From the NCBI RefSeq assembly GCF_032854445.1, contig NC_088295.1, positions 79,018,028 through 79,082,027 on the forward strand: 64,000 nt of DNA, written 5' to 3'. A program made the position numbers and the translations under genes. This DNA comes from Liolophura sinensis (lineage: Eukaryota > Mollusca > Polyplacophora > Chitonida > Chitonidae). The notes below the pieces were generated by a model. The model had not been told where the DNA came from. It did no database searches and saw only the letters and a program-made list of their open reading frames with translations. Below, piece after piece: positions 47,823 to 60,099 of this stretch (position 1 is the first letter of the stretch; every line of letters starts with the position of its first letter).

Positions 47823-50586
47823 AGAGAAAACGATTAAAGTACTGTTAAGTGAATGAAAATCCCATATTTGTCTGAACATTAAATCGATGGATTTCCTCGC
47901 TAAATATCAATTCACATGTATAAACACTAGTTGGATTTACTTATCTGTCTTAAACTTACAAAGACAATGGAAAGCCTGGATCAACCGAGGCACAATACAT
48001 TTAATAATGCACATAGACTGACATTCACACATATAAAGAAGTGTGTAGACTATCATAAACTCAGTAAAACTGTGTGTACTTACAATGTATACAATCTTTT
48101 GAAAACTTGATGTATGGACGGTGAAAATGCACGCTGTCAAATTTATAGTGTTTTGGCCCACATATTTATTATGAATGTCATGGATTTATTTCTTCTATCC
48201 ACAAGACCTTGCCCAAAGGGAAGATAGACTCCCCAGGAATGTATGCCATACATATTTATCCGTGAACAAATAACGCAGCCATGAGGCATAAAAAAGAAGG
48301 TTGCGGCATGTCACAACAGTGGTAAATAGATTAGCTCTGAAAGCTTTGCATTCATCTATATTTTTGTGTCAGAAAAAATAGCCTTGGGCTGATGTTTTTG
48401 TTGGAAATCAGGAATTCACAGATTTTATCAAATGACTAAGCCCTAAGCTATTTTTTCATAGCAAAAGAAAAACAAAATCGTCATCAGATATAGCTCTAGG
48501 TGTACATCCACGCTATATCATTTCTAGGAAAACAGCGTTATGTCCAACTATATCCAGCATATAATTTCATGTGAAGGTTTGTACAAAAATTGTTATTAGT
48601 AGATTTTGAAATGTTTTGAAGGTATGACACTGGATTGCATGGTGACGATATGATATCTCCTCATCAATCTTTGCGGCGTAAGTAATTCATATACGCTTCA
48701 TATAACATAGAAGAATCTAAAAGGTATACGGCGAAGAATTCCACTTCACGTACGCAATATACATATACAACTCCCGTAGCAAAAAGGCAAACATGTCTGC
48801 GTATGCAAATAAATGCTTATACTGTATGAGTACATACATAAATAAACAGACACCTAATAATACAAGTCTATTTAAACATGCATAACTGATTCAATATTGC
48901 TTCCAACTCTATCTATGGACACAGTGTAGAAACCCCGCACAGGGGTAAACGCAACATGACACTAGCCATTTACACACAGAGATGCGGCTATTCGTGTCAC
49001 CCCTGTGCTAATTGAATACTCTTCAGAGCAGTCAATCAGATACTTGGTCGAACTCATGTAACGTTATGCCAGACAACAATCTAGATGTCAAGGCCATTCG
49101 CCGTCAGAAAATGTCTTCAGCAGTGGTCAAACAACAGTGGCTATTCACCGACGTCCCCAGAGGTACCATCCCATGGGTCTGAAATTCCGGAACTGAAGGT
49201 AACGAGATGAAGCATGTTTTACCCATGAAGGTACAGGGGCGGGCCTGTTTCCGATGACCCTAGACACTATTACGTTCACTCCATTAGATACCAGCGCATC
49301 ATATAATGTATTCTGGACATGAAAGAACACTTAATGCTTATGTTTAAACAGCCCAAACTGTGGAATGGCATTTGTTCTAAAGGCTCTTTGGATGGAAGGG
49401 ACTAGAACTGCTGCCACATTTAGAATTAAGTGGTTGGATTTGCGAATCGCTAAACCATTGTGAACATTACAGTCAAGGAAGTGTTTGGGTTGCTTCCTTT
49501 CAAAAGCATAAACCACATAGCATACAAAACATCTCGAGACCAGTTGTTAAATACTATTGGCATCATTTCAAGGTTGGCGGAGCGATTTTGGCAACTATTT
49601 CATCATTGAGCTACCGATTTCTCACGCAGTATGCTCACAGATATGACCTGATCATGATCAGTGCAGCAACTCATCTGCAATCGACAGCCACTGATTAAAA
49701 CGTAACAGCCAGTCTGGTATAGGCAATACTGGGAACAAGCACAACAGTTTCGCTGACAATGCATTTGTCTTCAATCACTGCCACATGTAATCCATGAACT
49801 AAACCGTCGAGTATATGGGATATTGTCGGTAACCTGGACAAACAGATGCGTTTTGATGGCATTTACAGAACGCGTGACTATAGCTGGTAAACAGACTATA
49901 CGTCGTAGTATTTTGATGAAATGATCAGCGCAGATGTTCTGGCTTTTCATCAGACAGACACTGTAGAGCGTCTGTCATATCAGAAGACCACCTGCGACGA
50001 AAGGCTTTTCTTTATAAACAGGCAATTGCCTCACCCTACGTTGGCACAGAAGCCCGTGCTACATAGATCTGCGTCATGCATAATCTAAAGGCCGCTCTCT
50101 ACTAGAAATCTTTCAACGATAAACACTGTGAACGTATGCACACTACGAGCGTCTTTGATTAGTTCTCATTATAGTGATTTAAGTAACTTATTTAAGAGTA
50201 TAAAATGCCTAATTAAATCATTTAAGAAACATCAAAGCGAACATTTCAGCTTAAAACCATCTTATTCACGGAACAAAATACCCAATGCCGGAGCAATCAG
50301 GTAATCATCCAATAATGGCCGGGAGGTTAGAGTGCCAGACTCTTAAGAAAACTACCTTTAATTTCCAGTCGGGTCAAGTTTAAGGCATGTACAGGTTTGG
50401 CGTTATGCCTAGTGTTTTTCTTTTGACGTGTAGGTTAAGCAGCACTAGACTCTAGCTCTATTCTCACTGATCTGCCACTTGCATGGAGAGATTGTCGAAA
50501 GATGACCGACGAAGCACGAACGCGACATTAAAGGTCAACGCAAAATACTAAACCTCTTAGCATTTAATACTGTCTAAGAAAGCGAT
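47823..50586. other. Region upstream of the GPCR, no gene recognised
   Basis: Probably intron and/or promoter region of the GPCR if the acceptor at 47.8 kb is real. It is AT-rich with short open frames only. A weak tRNA-like string at 50318-50395 is discussed under rejected items. Confidence 0.5.
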
Positions 50587-50787
50587 TTTATTTATTTATT
50601 TGTTTGATTGGTGTTTTACACCGCACTCAAGAATATTTCAGTTATACTTATACAACGGCGAACAGCATTATGGCGAGGGAAGGGGAGAGGGGGAGGGGGT
50701 GGAAACCAGGCAGAGCCCGCGGGAAACCCACGACAATCCACAGATCACTGTCAGACATTGCCACGCAGTACTGGAGAGGAAGTCAGA
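50587..50787 (-). mobile_element. 5'-truncated SINE abutting the 27-bp array
   Basis: TTTATTTATTTGTTTGATTG, GTGTTTTACACCGCACTCAA, ACAACGGCGAACAGCATTAT, then a G/A-rich expansion (50684-50700) and CAGAGCCCGCGGGAAACCCA up to GGAGAGGAAGTCAG. The copy stops where the tRNA-like head would begin, and the minisatellite starts there. Confidence 0.88.
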
Positions 50788-50798
50788 TGAAAATAATG

Positions 50799-51920
50799 TA
50801 TGAGTAAACAGACCTTAAGGCGTGGTATGAGTGAACAGACCTGAAGGAGTGGTATGAGTGAACCGACCTTAAGGAGTGGTATGAGTGAACAGGCCTTAAG
50901 AAGTGGTATGAGTGAACAGACCTGAAGGCGTAGGATGAGTGAACAGATCTGAAGGCGTGGTATGAGTGAACAGACTTTAAGGAGTGGTATGAGTGAACAG
51001 GCTTTAAGAAGTGGTATGAGTGAACAGACCTTAATGAGTGGTATGAGTGAACAGACCTGAAGGCGTAGGATGAGTGAACAGACCTGAAGGAGCGGTATAA
51101 GTGAACAGACCTGAAGGAGTGGTATGAGTGAACAGACCTGAAGGAGCGGTATGAGTGAACAGACCTGAAGGAGTGATATAAGTGAACAGACCTGAAGGAG
51201 CGGTATGAGTGAACAGACCTGAAGGAGTGGTATAAGTGAACAGACCTGAAGGAGCGGTATGAGTGAACAGACCTGAAGGAGCGGTATAAGTGAACAGACC
51301 TGAAGGAGCGGTATGAGTGAACAGACCTGAAGGAGTGGTATGAGTGAACAGACCTGAAGGAGTGATATAAGTGAACAGACCTGAAGGAGCGGTATGAGTG
51401 AACAGACCTGAAGGAGTGGTATAAGTGAACAGACCTGAAGGAGCGGTATGAGTGAACAGACCTGAAGGAGCGGTATAAGTGAACAGACCTGAAGGAGCGG
51501 TATGAGTGAACAGACCTGAAGGAGTGGTATGAGTGAACAGACCTGAAGGAGTGGTATGAGTGAACAGACCTGAAGGAGCGGTATGAGTGAACAGACCTGA
51601 AGGAGCGGTATAAGTGAACAGACCTGAAGGAGCGGTATGAGTGAACAGACCTGAAGGAGTGGTATGAGTGAACAGACCTGAAGGAGTGATATAAGTGAAC
51701 AGACCTGAAGGAGCGGTATGAGTGAACAGACCTGAAGGAGTGGTATAAGTGAACAGACCTGAAGGAGCGGTATGAGTGAACAGACCTGAAGGAGCGGTAT
51801 AAGTGAACAGACCTGAAGGAGCGGTATGAGTGAACAGACCTGAAGGAGTGGTATGAGTGAACAGACCTGAAGGAGTGGTATGAGTGAACAGACCTGAAGG
51901 AGTGATATAAGTGAACAGAT
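50799..51920. repeat. 27-bp minisatellite, about 41 copies, with higher-order structure
   Basis: Monomer GGTATGAGTGAACAGACCTG AAGGAGC, period 27. The first ten or so monomers (50799-51070) are diverged (CTTAAGG, GGCGTAGG, CCGACC, AGGCC), the rest almost identical. Variant GTGATATAAGTG occurs at 51173, 51362, 51686 and 51902, distances of 7, 12 and 8 monomers. The array starts directly at the broken end of a SINE. Confidence 0.95.
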
Positions 51921-53959
51921 ATAGGTAATATTATTCTCCTACATGTTAAAACTGGTCAATAGTCCACAGTTCAGATAAACTGGTCCACCTCTGGCGTCAC
52001 AAATAATTCATCTTAAATCTGCGGTCAAACTATGAATCATGATAATAAATTTAATTCATGCATAATTACGCTTGAGAATTAAGCAAGAAAGGACTGGTCA
52101 AATGGGACAATCTGGCCTTCCATCTGAATCAATCTTCAATCTGAATCATCCACGAAACCAATTAAGACAGATGTTTCAGCAACAAAACTTGTAAACTTGT
52201 AATAAATTTTATGACATTTATTTCCCTCGACGCAAACACTTTTGGGACAAATTTTATAGGCGACAAGAAATTTGTCTTCTTCTGACCTTTTCCTTTGACT
52301 CTTAGCCGATTTCATACCGCTAAACAAATGTAAGCAAATGCTATTCGTATCATTTTGCACATTAATAATAAAACCTAGTATCACTGAGAATATCCAGCAA
52401 GCTCACAGTGTGATTATTAGTACGGTAATCAGCGTTTGGTAAAAGGTATATCAGAAAATATATCCTAACACAAATTCATTGATCAGGCAATTACTGGCCA
52501 GTTTCACAATGTTTGCCAACGAAAGGTAACTATTTCCCATGGCGACAATGTTGAATAGAGATAACGGAAAACCTACCATTGAAAGTTGACAGGGAAGCGG
52601 CGTTCAGCAAACACAGGGAGTTTCCATGCAAACTGTGCTGAGCTGTAAAGTCCCTTCCTTAGGCCTATATACTCGTGAGTTGAAAACTTTAGGGGTCTTC
52701 AGAACTCGACTGTTTGGATGTTAAGGTTTCATACAGTTTGACTTGAACATGCCACTCACGATTTCGATAAAAGGAACTCAGGGGAAAGACAGACCTTGAG
52801 GAAACAGGCCATTTCTGATGATGAACTGAAGCGATTTGAACGTCTCATGGTTCCATTTGTGTGGCATATCCTTGAATAATAATGAATATAGAATAGCGAG
52901 AGGCACTAAAACGTCCCCATCTGTCAGGGAACATAACGTTAGGAGCATACACACTGCTGCCGTTTATAGAAATCGCCATCCTCTATGTCAGAGCAACGAT
53001 CGTCAGCTAAATAGGTAACTAAACACAAGCCGTTGCTTTAACAATATCTGCCACATCGATAAAATCCACGACATAAGCATGCGCTCTGCTTTTCGGGAAT
53101 TTCAAGGCATGGTTTCTAACTTCTCACGATCACAGCTTATGTAATATTTATAAACGTACTATATAAACAGAAAACAAGACACAATTGTAATGGCCAAAGG
53201 TAACAGCGCATATAACTTACAAAACATCTTTAGAAACTATGGTCATCAGACGTGTTTAGAAATACTACACGTACTCATATGGATTATTTTTTTTGCAATC
53301 CTGCGAGAAAACCTCATCTATCAAATAAATACGTAATTATTGCTTTTGCAGAGCTAATAGCATGTTTCAGGCCTCCAGTAATGTAATATATCAGTGTACA
53401 CATTCAAATGTTGTGAAACGTTAACAGGCATTCATGTATATACAATTAGAAAGCCCCAACGTGTGCGACATAATCTGGAGCTGAAAAAAGCCCGGTTGTC
53501 GGTCAGACTTTTACTCCAGAGATTTACCAGCCTTGTAATTTAATAATGACACGAGACCAAGCCGTCCAGAGTCTAGTAATGTTGTCACAGCATCAAGAAT
53601 TGTGTTCAGAAAATGGCTAAAATAATTCATTCGTAAATAATTAATATACTCACAATGCAGTTTAACAACATTATCTGGCTAATGGTCAATTGGTTGGTGT
53701 AAAGATGCATATGTAAGTACCCCCGGCAAGCGAGCAGCGCACAGAACACATTTTCTGTCAGTTTATTTGGACATTACACCTATCTGACGGTCTGCGATTC
53801 GCGACGCACAGGGCTATTATCCCCACAAAGTCTCACTCGTGCAGCTATTCAACTGGAGTATTATTAAATCTAAGCTTGCAACGGGCCATTTTGCTTGTGC
53901 TCATCGTGGAAATAAGAGAATTAGTTCGGTTATAATAGTAGACTTGTACTATGCGACTA

Positions 53960-54025
53960 GAGGCCCCGTTTTACAAAGTTATCGTAACGTCGCGCCAAGC
54001 ACATTTACCATGGTGATGTATGTCT
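53960..54025 (+). repeat. Possible MITE-like dispersed repeat fragment
   Basis: GAGGCCCCGTTTTACAAAGT TATCGTAACG, then TTTACCATGGTGATG. A weaker relative sits at 52495-52560 (GGCCAGTTTCACAATGTTTG ... TTTCCCATGGCGACAATG). The GGCCCCGTTTTACAAAG phrase resembles a terminal motif of dispersed repeats in molluscs (memory only). No inverted partner is seen nearby. Confidence 0.35.
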
Positions 54026-55460
54026 TGGTGCCTGTGGGCGTTGTCATGCGCATACTACGACTGCTTCGTCAAAAAAGGGCCAAAATGACGTGTTTTCATT
54101 TTCGGGGATGTCCACTGGAGTCAAAAATGTAGGACAGTATACTGATACTATAAGCATGGGGTCCATTGCTATTCGCTAAAACAATCATCAACAGAAAGTG
54201 CAAAATGTCTTGTCAAAGTCTTGATAATTCTTCATATTATTTGTGATTTTTTGTTGTTCTTTTCTTCCCGCTATCATTCACCTGCACTCTTCAACGATTG
54301 CCAGATAATCTTTGCAGCCGACATGACACATAAATCTTATAAGCTTATATGCGTATTACACAAAGGATATTTAAAACGGCATTTCATTAACACAGAAATG
54401 ATGAGTTCAGCTATCCACTGCTACACTGCTTATAATGCAAGACCGACCCATTCATGCAAAGGAACCAATGTTCGCCATTCATGAATGCTACATTTCCCAC
54501 AGAACAGTAAAAACAAGAATGATTAATGCAAGATATATCACCCATTGAGTACTTGCAAGGAATAAATACAACAGCTAAGATAGTTTTCAGATAATTCTTT
54601 GTTGAGAATTAATCGGTTCAGTCAGAACATGAGACTATCTGCACGCCTGACAAAACTGCCCATGCTCAGTTTCTTTTCTGATTTCTAGGAAAGGAAAAAT
54701 ATCCATCGTCAAAGAACTAAAGAAAAACTCGTAGGTGACAATAAACAATAAAGCTAAGACCAGTGCATTAGGCTTGATCTGGAAGTGAGATTGCCTGTTT
54801 TCTTTTCACGGCACACTTTCAAAATGTCTACGTCAGATAATGTCACTGGTTAACTATAAAGTGCGGAGTTATGTCCGTAGCCGATAAGGTTTTTATTTCA
54901 ACTGATGCAAATCATCAACCGGAGTCTGTCGTCTAAAGGACAAGTGTAACATACAGACTCTCACGCTGTTAAAGAAACACGTTTTACTCTCTCCCTAGGG
55001 TTTCTTTATTTGTTTTCTTAGATGTTTGTATTAAAAATGATAACTACGTTTGTGACGAGTGCTGTGATGTTTTCTGATGTTCGGTTATGTTAAAGATGAT
55101 AGTCATTATTCAGACGACTTTAGGCCTACACTGTATATCTCGTGTAGTCTAAATGTAGGTAATCACAACATATTGTTAAAAACGCAGTCTTTTCAAAGAA
55201 TGTCGCATGCTAGATCACAAATACAAACTTTGGCCGTACCAGAAAGGCATTGGACAATTGTCACAGATATCGGCAAGAGACAATCGATGTCCCTTGGTTA
55301 GATTTTGTATGTAGTTCATAGCTGTAAACAATAACACTAAAATTGCATATGAGGACATATTTACTGGTTATTTGTGTTTGTATTCCTCGTAGCGGTATCA
55401 CAGAACAACGTGCAACATATTTCATTCATGCACCCATAGAAATGATCGACGTTGCATGTA

Positions 55461-55494
55461 TGAAATATTCTTGAGCACTACGTAAACCCCAATT
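55461..55494 (+). mobile_element. Short SINE tail fragment
   Basis: TGAAATATTCTTGAGCACTA followed by CGTAAACCCCAAT matches the shared tail GAAATATTCTTGAGTACGGC / GTAAAACACCAATC. No body is recognisable upstream. Confidence 0.55.
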
Positions 55495-55834
55495 TTGCAG
55501 ATTAAAAAATGGATCTTTTGCGTGTTGAGTCCCAGGCGATGTAGATACGATCACCACATAGTTCATCTCACATTCTGGGTGCTATGTTCACATTTTTCAC
55601 TATAATTTTTAACTGAAACTAAGCAGTTCTGTGGATCTATTGTTATGTTTGTTTGTCTATCGATGCATTGGTCCGTCGGTCAAGTTTAATGACATTTCAG
55701 TTGTTAACAATCTTTAAAATTTAGACTCATTCACTCATCAAGGGACCCAAGTACAAGATTGTCATTGCTATTGTGCAGTTGTGCTTGTATATTTTTTATT
55801 GATTTAAGCTACTATATCAATAATTTGTTTTACT

Positions 55835-55985
55835 CATACCACAGCGGTTCAGATCTATGTGTGGAAGAAATGTAGCACCCATGCAGAATAAACCACCACC
55901 ATTCCTAATAGACATTTAAACTACCTAACCTCACGATGCAGCGGAACCGGCGATAGCTGGATTTGAACACACCCCTTTGTTGTTC
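55835..55985 (-). mobile_element. Possible degenerate tRNA-derived SINE
   Basis: On the minus strand a B-box-like GTGTTCAAATCC (about 55958-55969) precedes a GC-richer stretch including CGCCGGTTCCGCTGC. The central domain of the main family is not evident, so this may be another family or chance. Confidence 0.3.
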
Positions 55986-58709
55986 AATTGAAGCCATCGC
56001 TTTTTAAAGAATCTGAGCAAAGGCCTGGTTGTTGAAAAAGTCAAGAAAGTTGAACTGGAAGGAAGAAATACAAATTCAACCTTTTGGGTCTTGTAATTTT
56101 CCTAATAAAGTAAGCGTCAAATATCATAAAAATGGACAGTGTCGCTGTAAAAAATGGTTATTCTACAAATTATTAAAAGAAGGATGGAATTTGCCACAGG
56201 TGCTTACTATTCCTGTCTTGACAACTGACCTCCGTGTGGGTTTGTTACATCACATTAAAGGATAGAATGTGAGATGGACAAGCCTTGTCATAATTAGCTG
56301 GACCCGAGACGGTGGAAGAGAAAGGCAGAATTTCAACAGCTAATCTCGGTTAACATTTTCATAAGGGGCGATCAATATGAGTCTTAACATCTGCTCAAAT
56401 CGACGCAAACCAAATCATGTGTTTCATAAGCGTCACGATGCCTTATATGCTCTTCTGTTGTGTAAATAGTGGACGACGTACTAGGTTGTTAGAATGAGGC
56501 TATCTGACATGTCCAGTACTTTTATACGCATTATAGATTCTCGTCTTAATTGTCCACAAACCTGTACTCATAATCTATCCCCCTAACCCGATGCTCAAGG
56601 AACAGCCTTACTTAGTGATGGCGCTTAACCAAAGCTAAGGGAAGACAATAGATCTGGTGATAACAATGGGCAAACAGAGCACAGCGTTTCTCAAGCCGGG
56701 CGACGGCTATAGCGTCAACACCATAAAATCACCTGATAAGTATGCCAGGTTCAAGTCGAGGTGCTATTCGACTAGGTGTCTGCAATCCCATTAAGGTCAA
56801 GTGGCGGTACCCAACTGAGAAGATCTCCATAAATAATGTCTGTCGACAGAACTTACATTGACAACGCCAGTGACTCATTTCAAGGCAAACCTTGGCAATC
56901 TCTTATTACTTTCCCGCTGTATTATTCCAACAAACTGAAAAACGTAATTTTTTCTCTTGGATTTCTTTCCAGCTGGTGCTAAATCAGCTCCTAATAGATT
57001 GCGCATGACCAGAACAGAACAGGTAAAACTTAACACCGCCTCCAAGCATCTGGCTACTTGACTTTAAACGGTAAATCCTTGGTCACATTCCAACTTAATT
57101 GTTTTGGGCCTCACTCAGAGATTTTCCTTCAATGTTTATTTCAGTACGTTTTGTCCTCTCGAGCAATGTTGTTCGAATTCTTGTAGTTTGTCGTATCTCG
57201 TAATATATGAGAAACAAAAAATCAGAACTTGTCCTGATGTCACTGACCAGGGCTTTAATTTTTCAAAATTCGCCATCATCCCTGTGGAATGTTAACCTTA
57301 CATTTCATGTCCGTCAGATGTCTAATTCCTTACCAAAGAAACTGTGCTGGTTTTAGAGTGCAATCAATTCCATAGACAAAATGCAAACGGGATACGTTGA
57401 GCCTAGTAGAAGTACTTAAAGGGCACTACAAGCGAAATAAACAGTTATGAAACATAAGGTTTCGTTTACCAGAAGGGTTTAGCTTCGGTCAAACTTACCC
57501 AAACATGCCCAGACGGCGGATTCTTCTCGATGGCATACTTCTTAAATGCTGGGCACAATTAATCCGCGGCCATGACAACATCATTGAAGCTACAGTATTT
57601 CTGAAGTGTGGGCGCTAAGCAAACACCCTCGGACATTTCGAAGCAAAATTACCGTTGTCTGCGCGTGCGCTCAATACCTGCTATGGCTTCTCGGCAAAGG
57701 ATGAGGATCTCGGATTAAAGTAGCACACGATTGCTGTCGATACACGCTCGTCTCCTTTCTGTTCGTTCAGGAAGGCTCATGGCAAGCGGAACCGCGACCA
57801 GTAATTTGTCAATAACAGACAATAGGCTGCCTCCAGACTAATGTAAAGCTAAACTATCAATAGCTATTAGGCACGGGGTCTCTTTGAAGGCAAGGTCTGA
57901 CGTGACGGTAAAGTTTGAGATGGTAGATCCGGACTAGCCGAGCAGAACATTGATGCAAGCGGTAACAATTTGCTGCTTAATCGCCAAAACCAAGGTACCA
58001 GAGGGTGGATAACCTAGTATTATTGCAGTTAATCGACAGAAAGCCCAGAAGTAATTAGGAGGGCGTATGAGATCAGAAAATAATTAAAGTAATCTCTCAG
58101 AAATTTCAACATCTAGAAAGATATTGTCTTGTCTCCTCTAAGAATTTAGCTCTGTATCATCCTTAAATTATCGTTATTTGCCAACGCCTGAGGCAATTCT
58201 CAGAGTGCAGATAGCATGCTACTGTCTGAGATTCATGGCTCACCAGATGTTAATACCTCTAATATAGTATCACGTTGGTTGGAAACAAAGTGCTTAAATA
58301 GTGTGGTCAACAGATCACACTCAGCCAGTGGTACATTTTCAATAACAAGAGAGCGACAGAGCGCGTAAAGCGTACATGACAGCTTCTAACACCCGGTGTA
58401 ATAGATGGTCAGTAAGACAAGAATAACTAGCGCCAACGCACATAGATAATTTATCCTGGAAGAAATTAAGAAGGACAAAGCAAAAACTCGCATATGACAT
58501 GGTTTTCAAGCCATCGCTAAGGCATCTGATTAATGCTAACTAAACAACCCTCTGGAAAAATGTTACCATGTTGATCTGAACCGAGAAGAGTGAAGGAGGA
58601 AATCAGAATCCAAGCTGTGCCAGCAAAGCACCTGTTGAGGAACAAAACTCACCTGTCATCAGCCTTTTGCTTACATGGCGGACTCGAGAAGACTTGCTCA
58701 GCCCAACAG
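55986..58709. other. Noncoding DNA, no feature recognised
   Basis: AT-rich, with open frames under 80 codons and no domain. A B-box-like GGTTCAAGTC at about 56748 on the plus strand has no matching A box. Confidence 0.5.
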
Positions 58710-58829
58710 GTTTACATCCAGGCTGCGGCGTGCGCTTCGCTCACACTGACGACTGCTTCCTACCGTCAGACTGGTCGAGCGGCCCGATCATCATGCAGGC
58801 GCTGACAGGGCTCGGAGCTGCCTGCACAC
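58710..58829 (+). CDS. Weak candidate internal coding exon, possible membrane segment
   Basis: Not recognised with confidence. A GC-rich 120-base island in AT-rich DNA is open in the frame reading CGVRFAHTDDCFLPSDW then SSGPIIMQALTGLGAACTLG, ending in a hydrophobic segment with two preceding cysteines. Acceptor-like sites are CCCAACAG (to 58709) and TTTACATCCAG (to 58721); a donor-like GT follows GGCTTAC at 58830. The Cys-x(10)-Cys...W...hydrophobic layout recalls claudin/PMP22-type tetraspan proteins, but this is a loose impression. The pyrimidine tract is weak and no neighbouring exon is seen. Confidence 0.25.
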
Positions 58830-59944
58830 TAGGCTTACGTCCACGGGGAGCACTCGTCATCAATTAGCAAATTTTTTGTCGGTGTAATCTTACGGGCGCA
58901 ATGAATCAGGAAGGGCGGTCATCATTGTGTTCATTAACAACATACCACATAAGCCTATGTGATACAGCCAAACAGAATACACCTTATAACAAATGCCGTT
59001 CCCAAATCTCCGAGATTGTTAAGTTAAACAAATATCTAACACAGCATCATTTTACCGGGCTTTTAATAGGAAATTACTGTAAGGGAGACGGAAAGAGCGG
59101 AAGGACGTAAAGTTATGCGCAAGCACGGTCAGGCATTAATAGTCGAACGATAGCTTCGTGTATTAACGTGTTACTCTTGAAATGTCCGTTTTTTACTCTG
59201 ACAATTATTGACGAATTATTGAGCCGTGTTCCACATTATGGTGACTTTACTCTAAGCCTTTGTCTGCACACGCTCTGCATACATCTATAAATACTGCACT
59301 AGCAGATAGTCGGTCGAATTTTAACTCCAAGCTGCCCGTTTACCAACTGTAGGTTACTAATAGCGTTTGATTTTCACTTACTGAACATACGCTTAACTTT
59401 TAAGTGGTTAACTTCTCTTTCCAAAACAAGCCTTGGTTCAGTGCGTATTTGACTACCAATTTATAACAATGCAATACGTAATAAAATGGCAAAAGTAAAA
59501 CAATACTGGTGTTATGACTGAATGGCTACTCTACGAGTCAGTAAGGTTGTTTAAAATAACTGAGCCGCAAGCAACGATAACATATCCTGCCATCACTGCT
59601 TCTGTCACGACCTAGTAAAAGTTAGCCACACATTTCAAGATAAGGGTTGATGGGGAGAATTTCTGATGACGTTTTCTTTTAAATATTGCCTGTCGACGCG
59701 GCATTATATGAATACATGTTTAATGTGTTATCATGAAAACTTGAGCTTGGATACACATGGCAAGGCACATTACAATGGTTGTCAATGATGAGTATGTGGC
59801 TATAACAAATATTTACGTGAATCTACTGTTCTATCATCTATCAAAAATAGTTTCGTTACCCGCTTTCCTTAAACAGAAGAAGATTTTCGCTGATAGAAAG
59901 ACAGATGGAGGCCACTGTGGAACTGTGGAATATAGGAGAAGGTA
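58830..59944. other. Noncoding DNA, no feature recognised
   Basis: No repeat match within the window and no supported open frame. The open frame running into 59944-60104 is contributed by the SINE. Confidence 0.5.
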
Positions 59945-60099
59945 TATTTATTTATTTACCGTATCTGATTTGTGCTTTACGCAGTACTTAAGAATATTTG
60001 ACTTATACAACGGCGGATCGCGGGGCAAACCCACGACCATCCGCAGGTTATTGCCAGACTTTCCCACTTGCGACCAGAGAGAAAGCCAGCGTGAGGAAG
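59945..60099 (-). mobile_element. 5'-truncated SINE with a central deletion
   Basis: TATTTATTTATTTACCGTAT, GTGCTTTACGCAGTACTTAA, GAATATTTGACTTATACAAC, GGCGGATCGCGGGGCAAACC, CACGACCATCCGCAGGTTAT and CCAGAGAGAAAGCCAGCGTG. The CAGCATTATGGTGGG...GAGCCC block is missing, and so is the tRNA-like head. Confidence 0.88.

Larger units (their letters stand above)
51921..55834. other. Noncoding DNA with small dispersed-repeat fragments
   Basis: Holds the possible MITE-like fragments at 52.5 and 53.96 kb and a SINE tail at 55.46 kb. The rest shows no gene or repeat that I can identify. Confidence 0.5.

Noticed and set aside
50318-50395. tRNA-like string (GGCCGGGAGGTTAGAGTGCC ... GTCGGGTCAAGT)
   Set aside because: The A-box resemblance is fair but the B box is poor and no acceptor stem closes. 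At most an old tRNA-derived scrap.
50799-51920. CRISPR-like appearance of the 27-bp repeats
   Set aside because: Head-to-tail monomers without spacers.
56690-56800. B-box-like GGTTCAAGTC at about 56748
   Set aside because: No A box at proper spacing and no cloverleaf.
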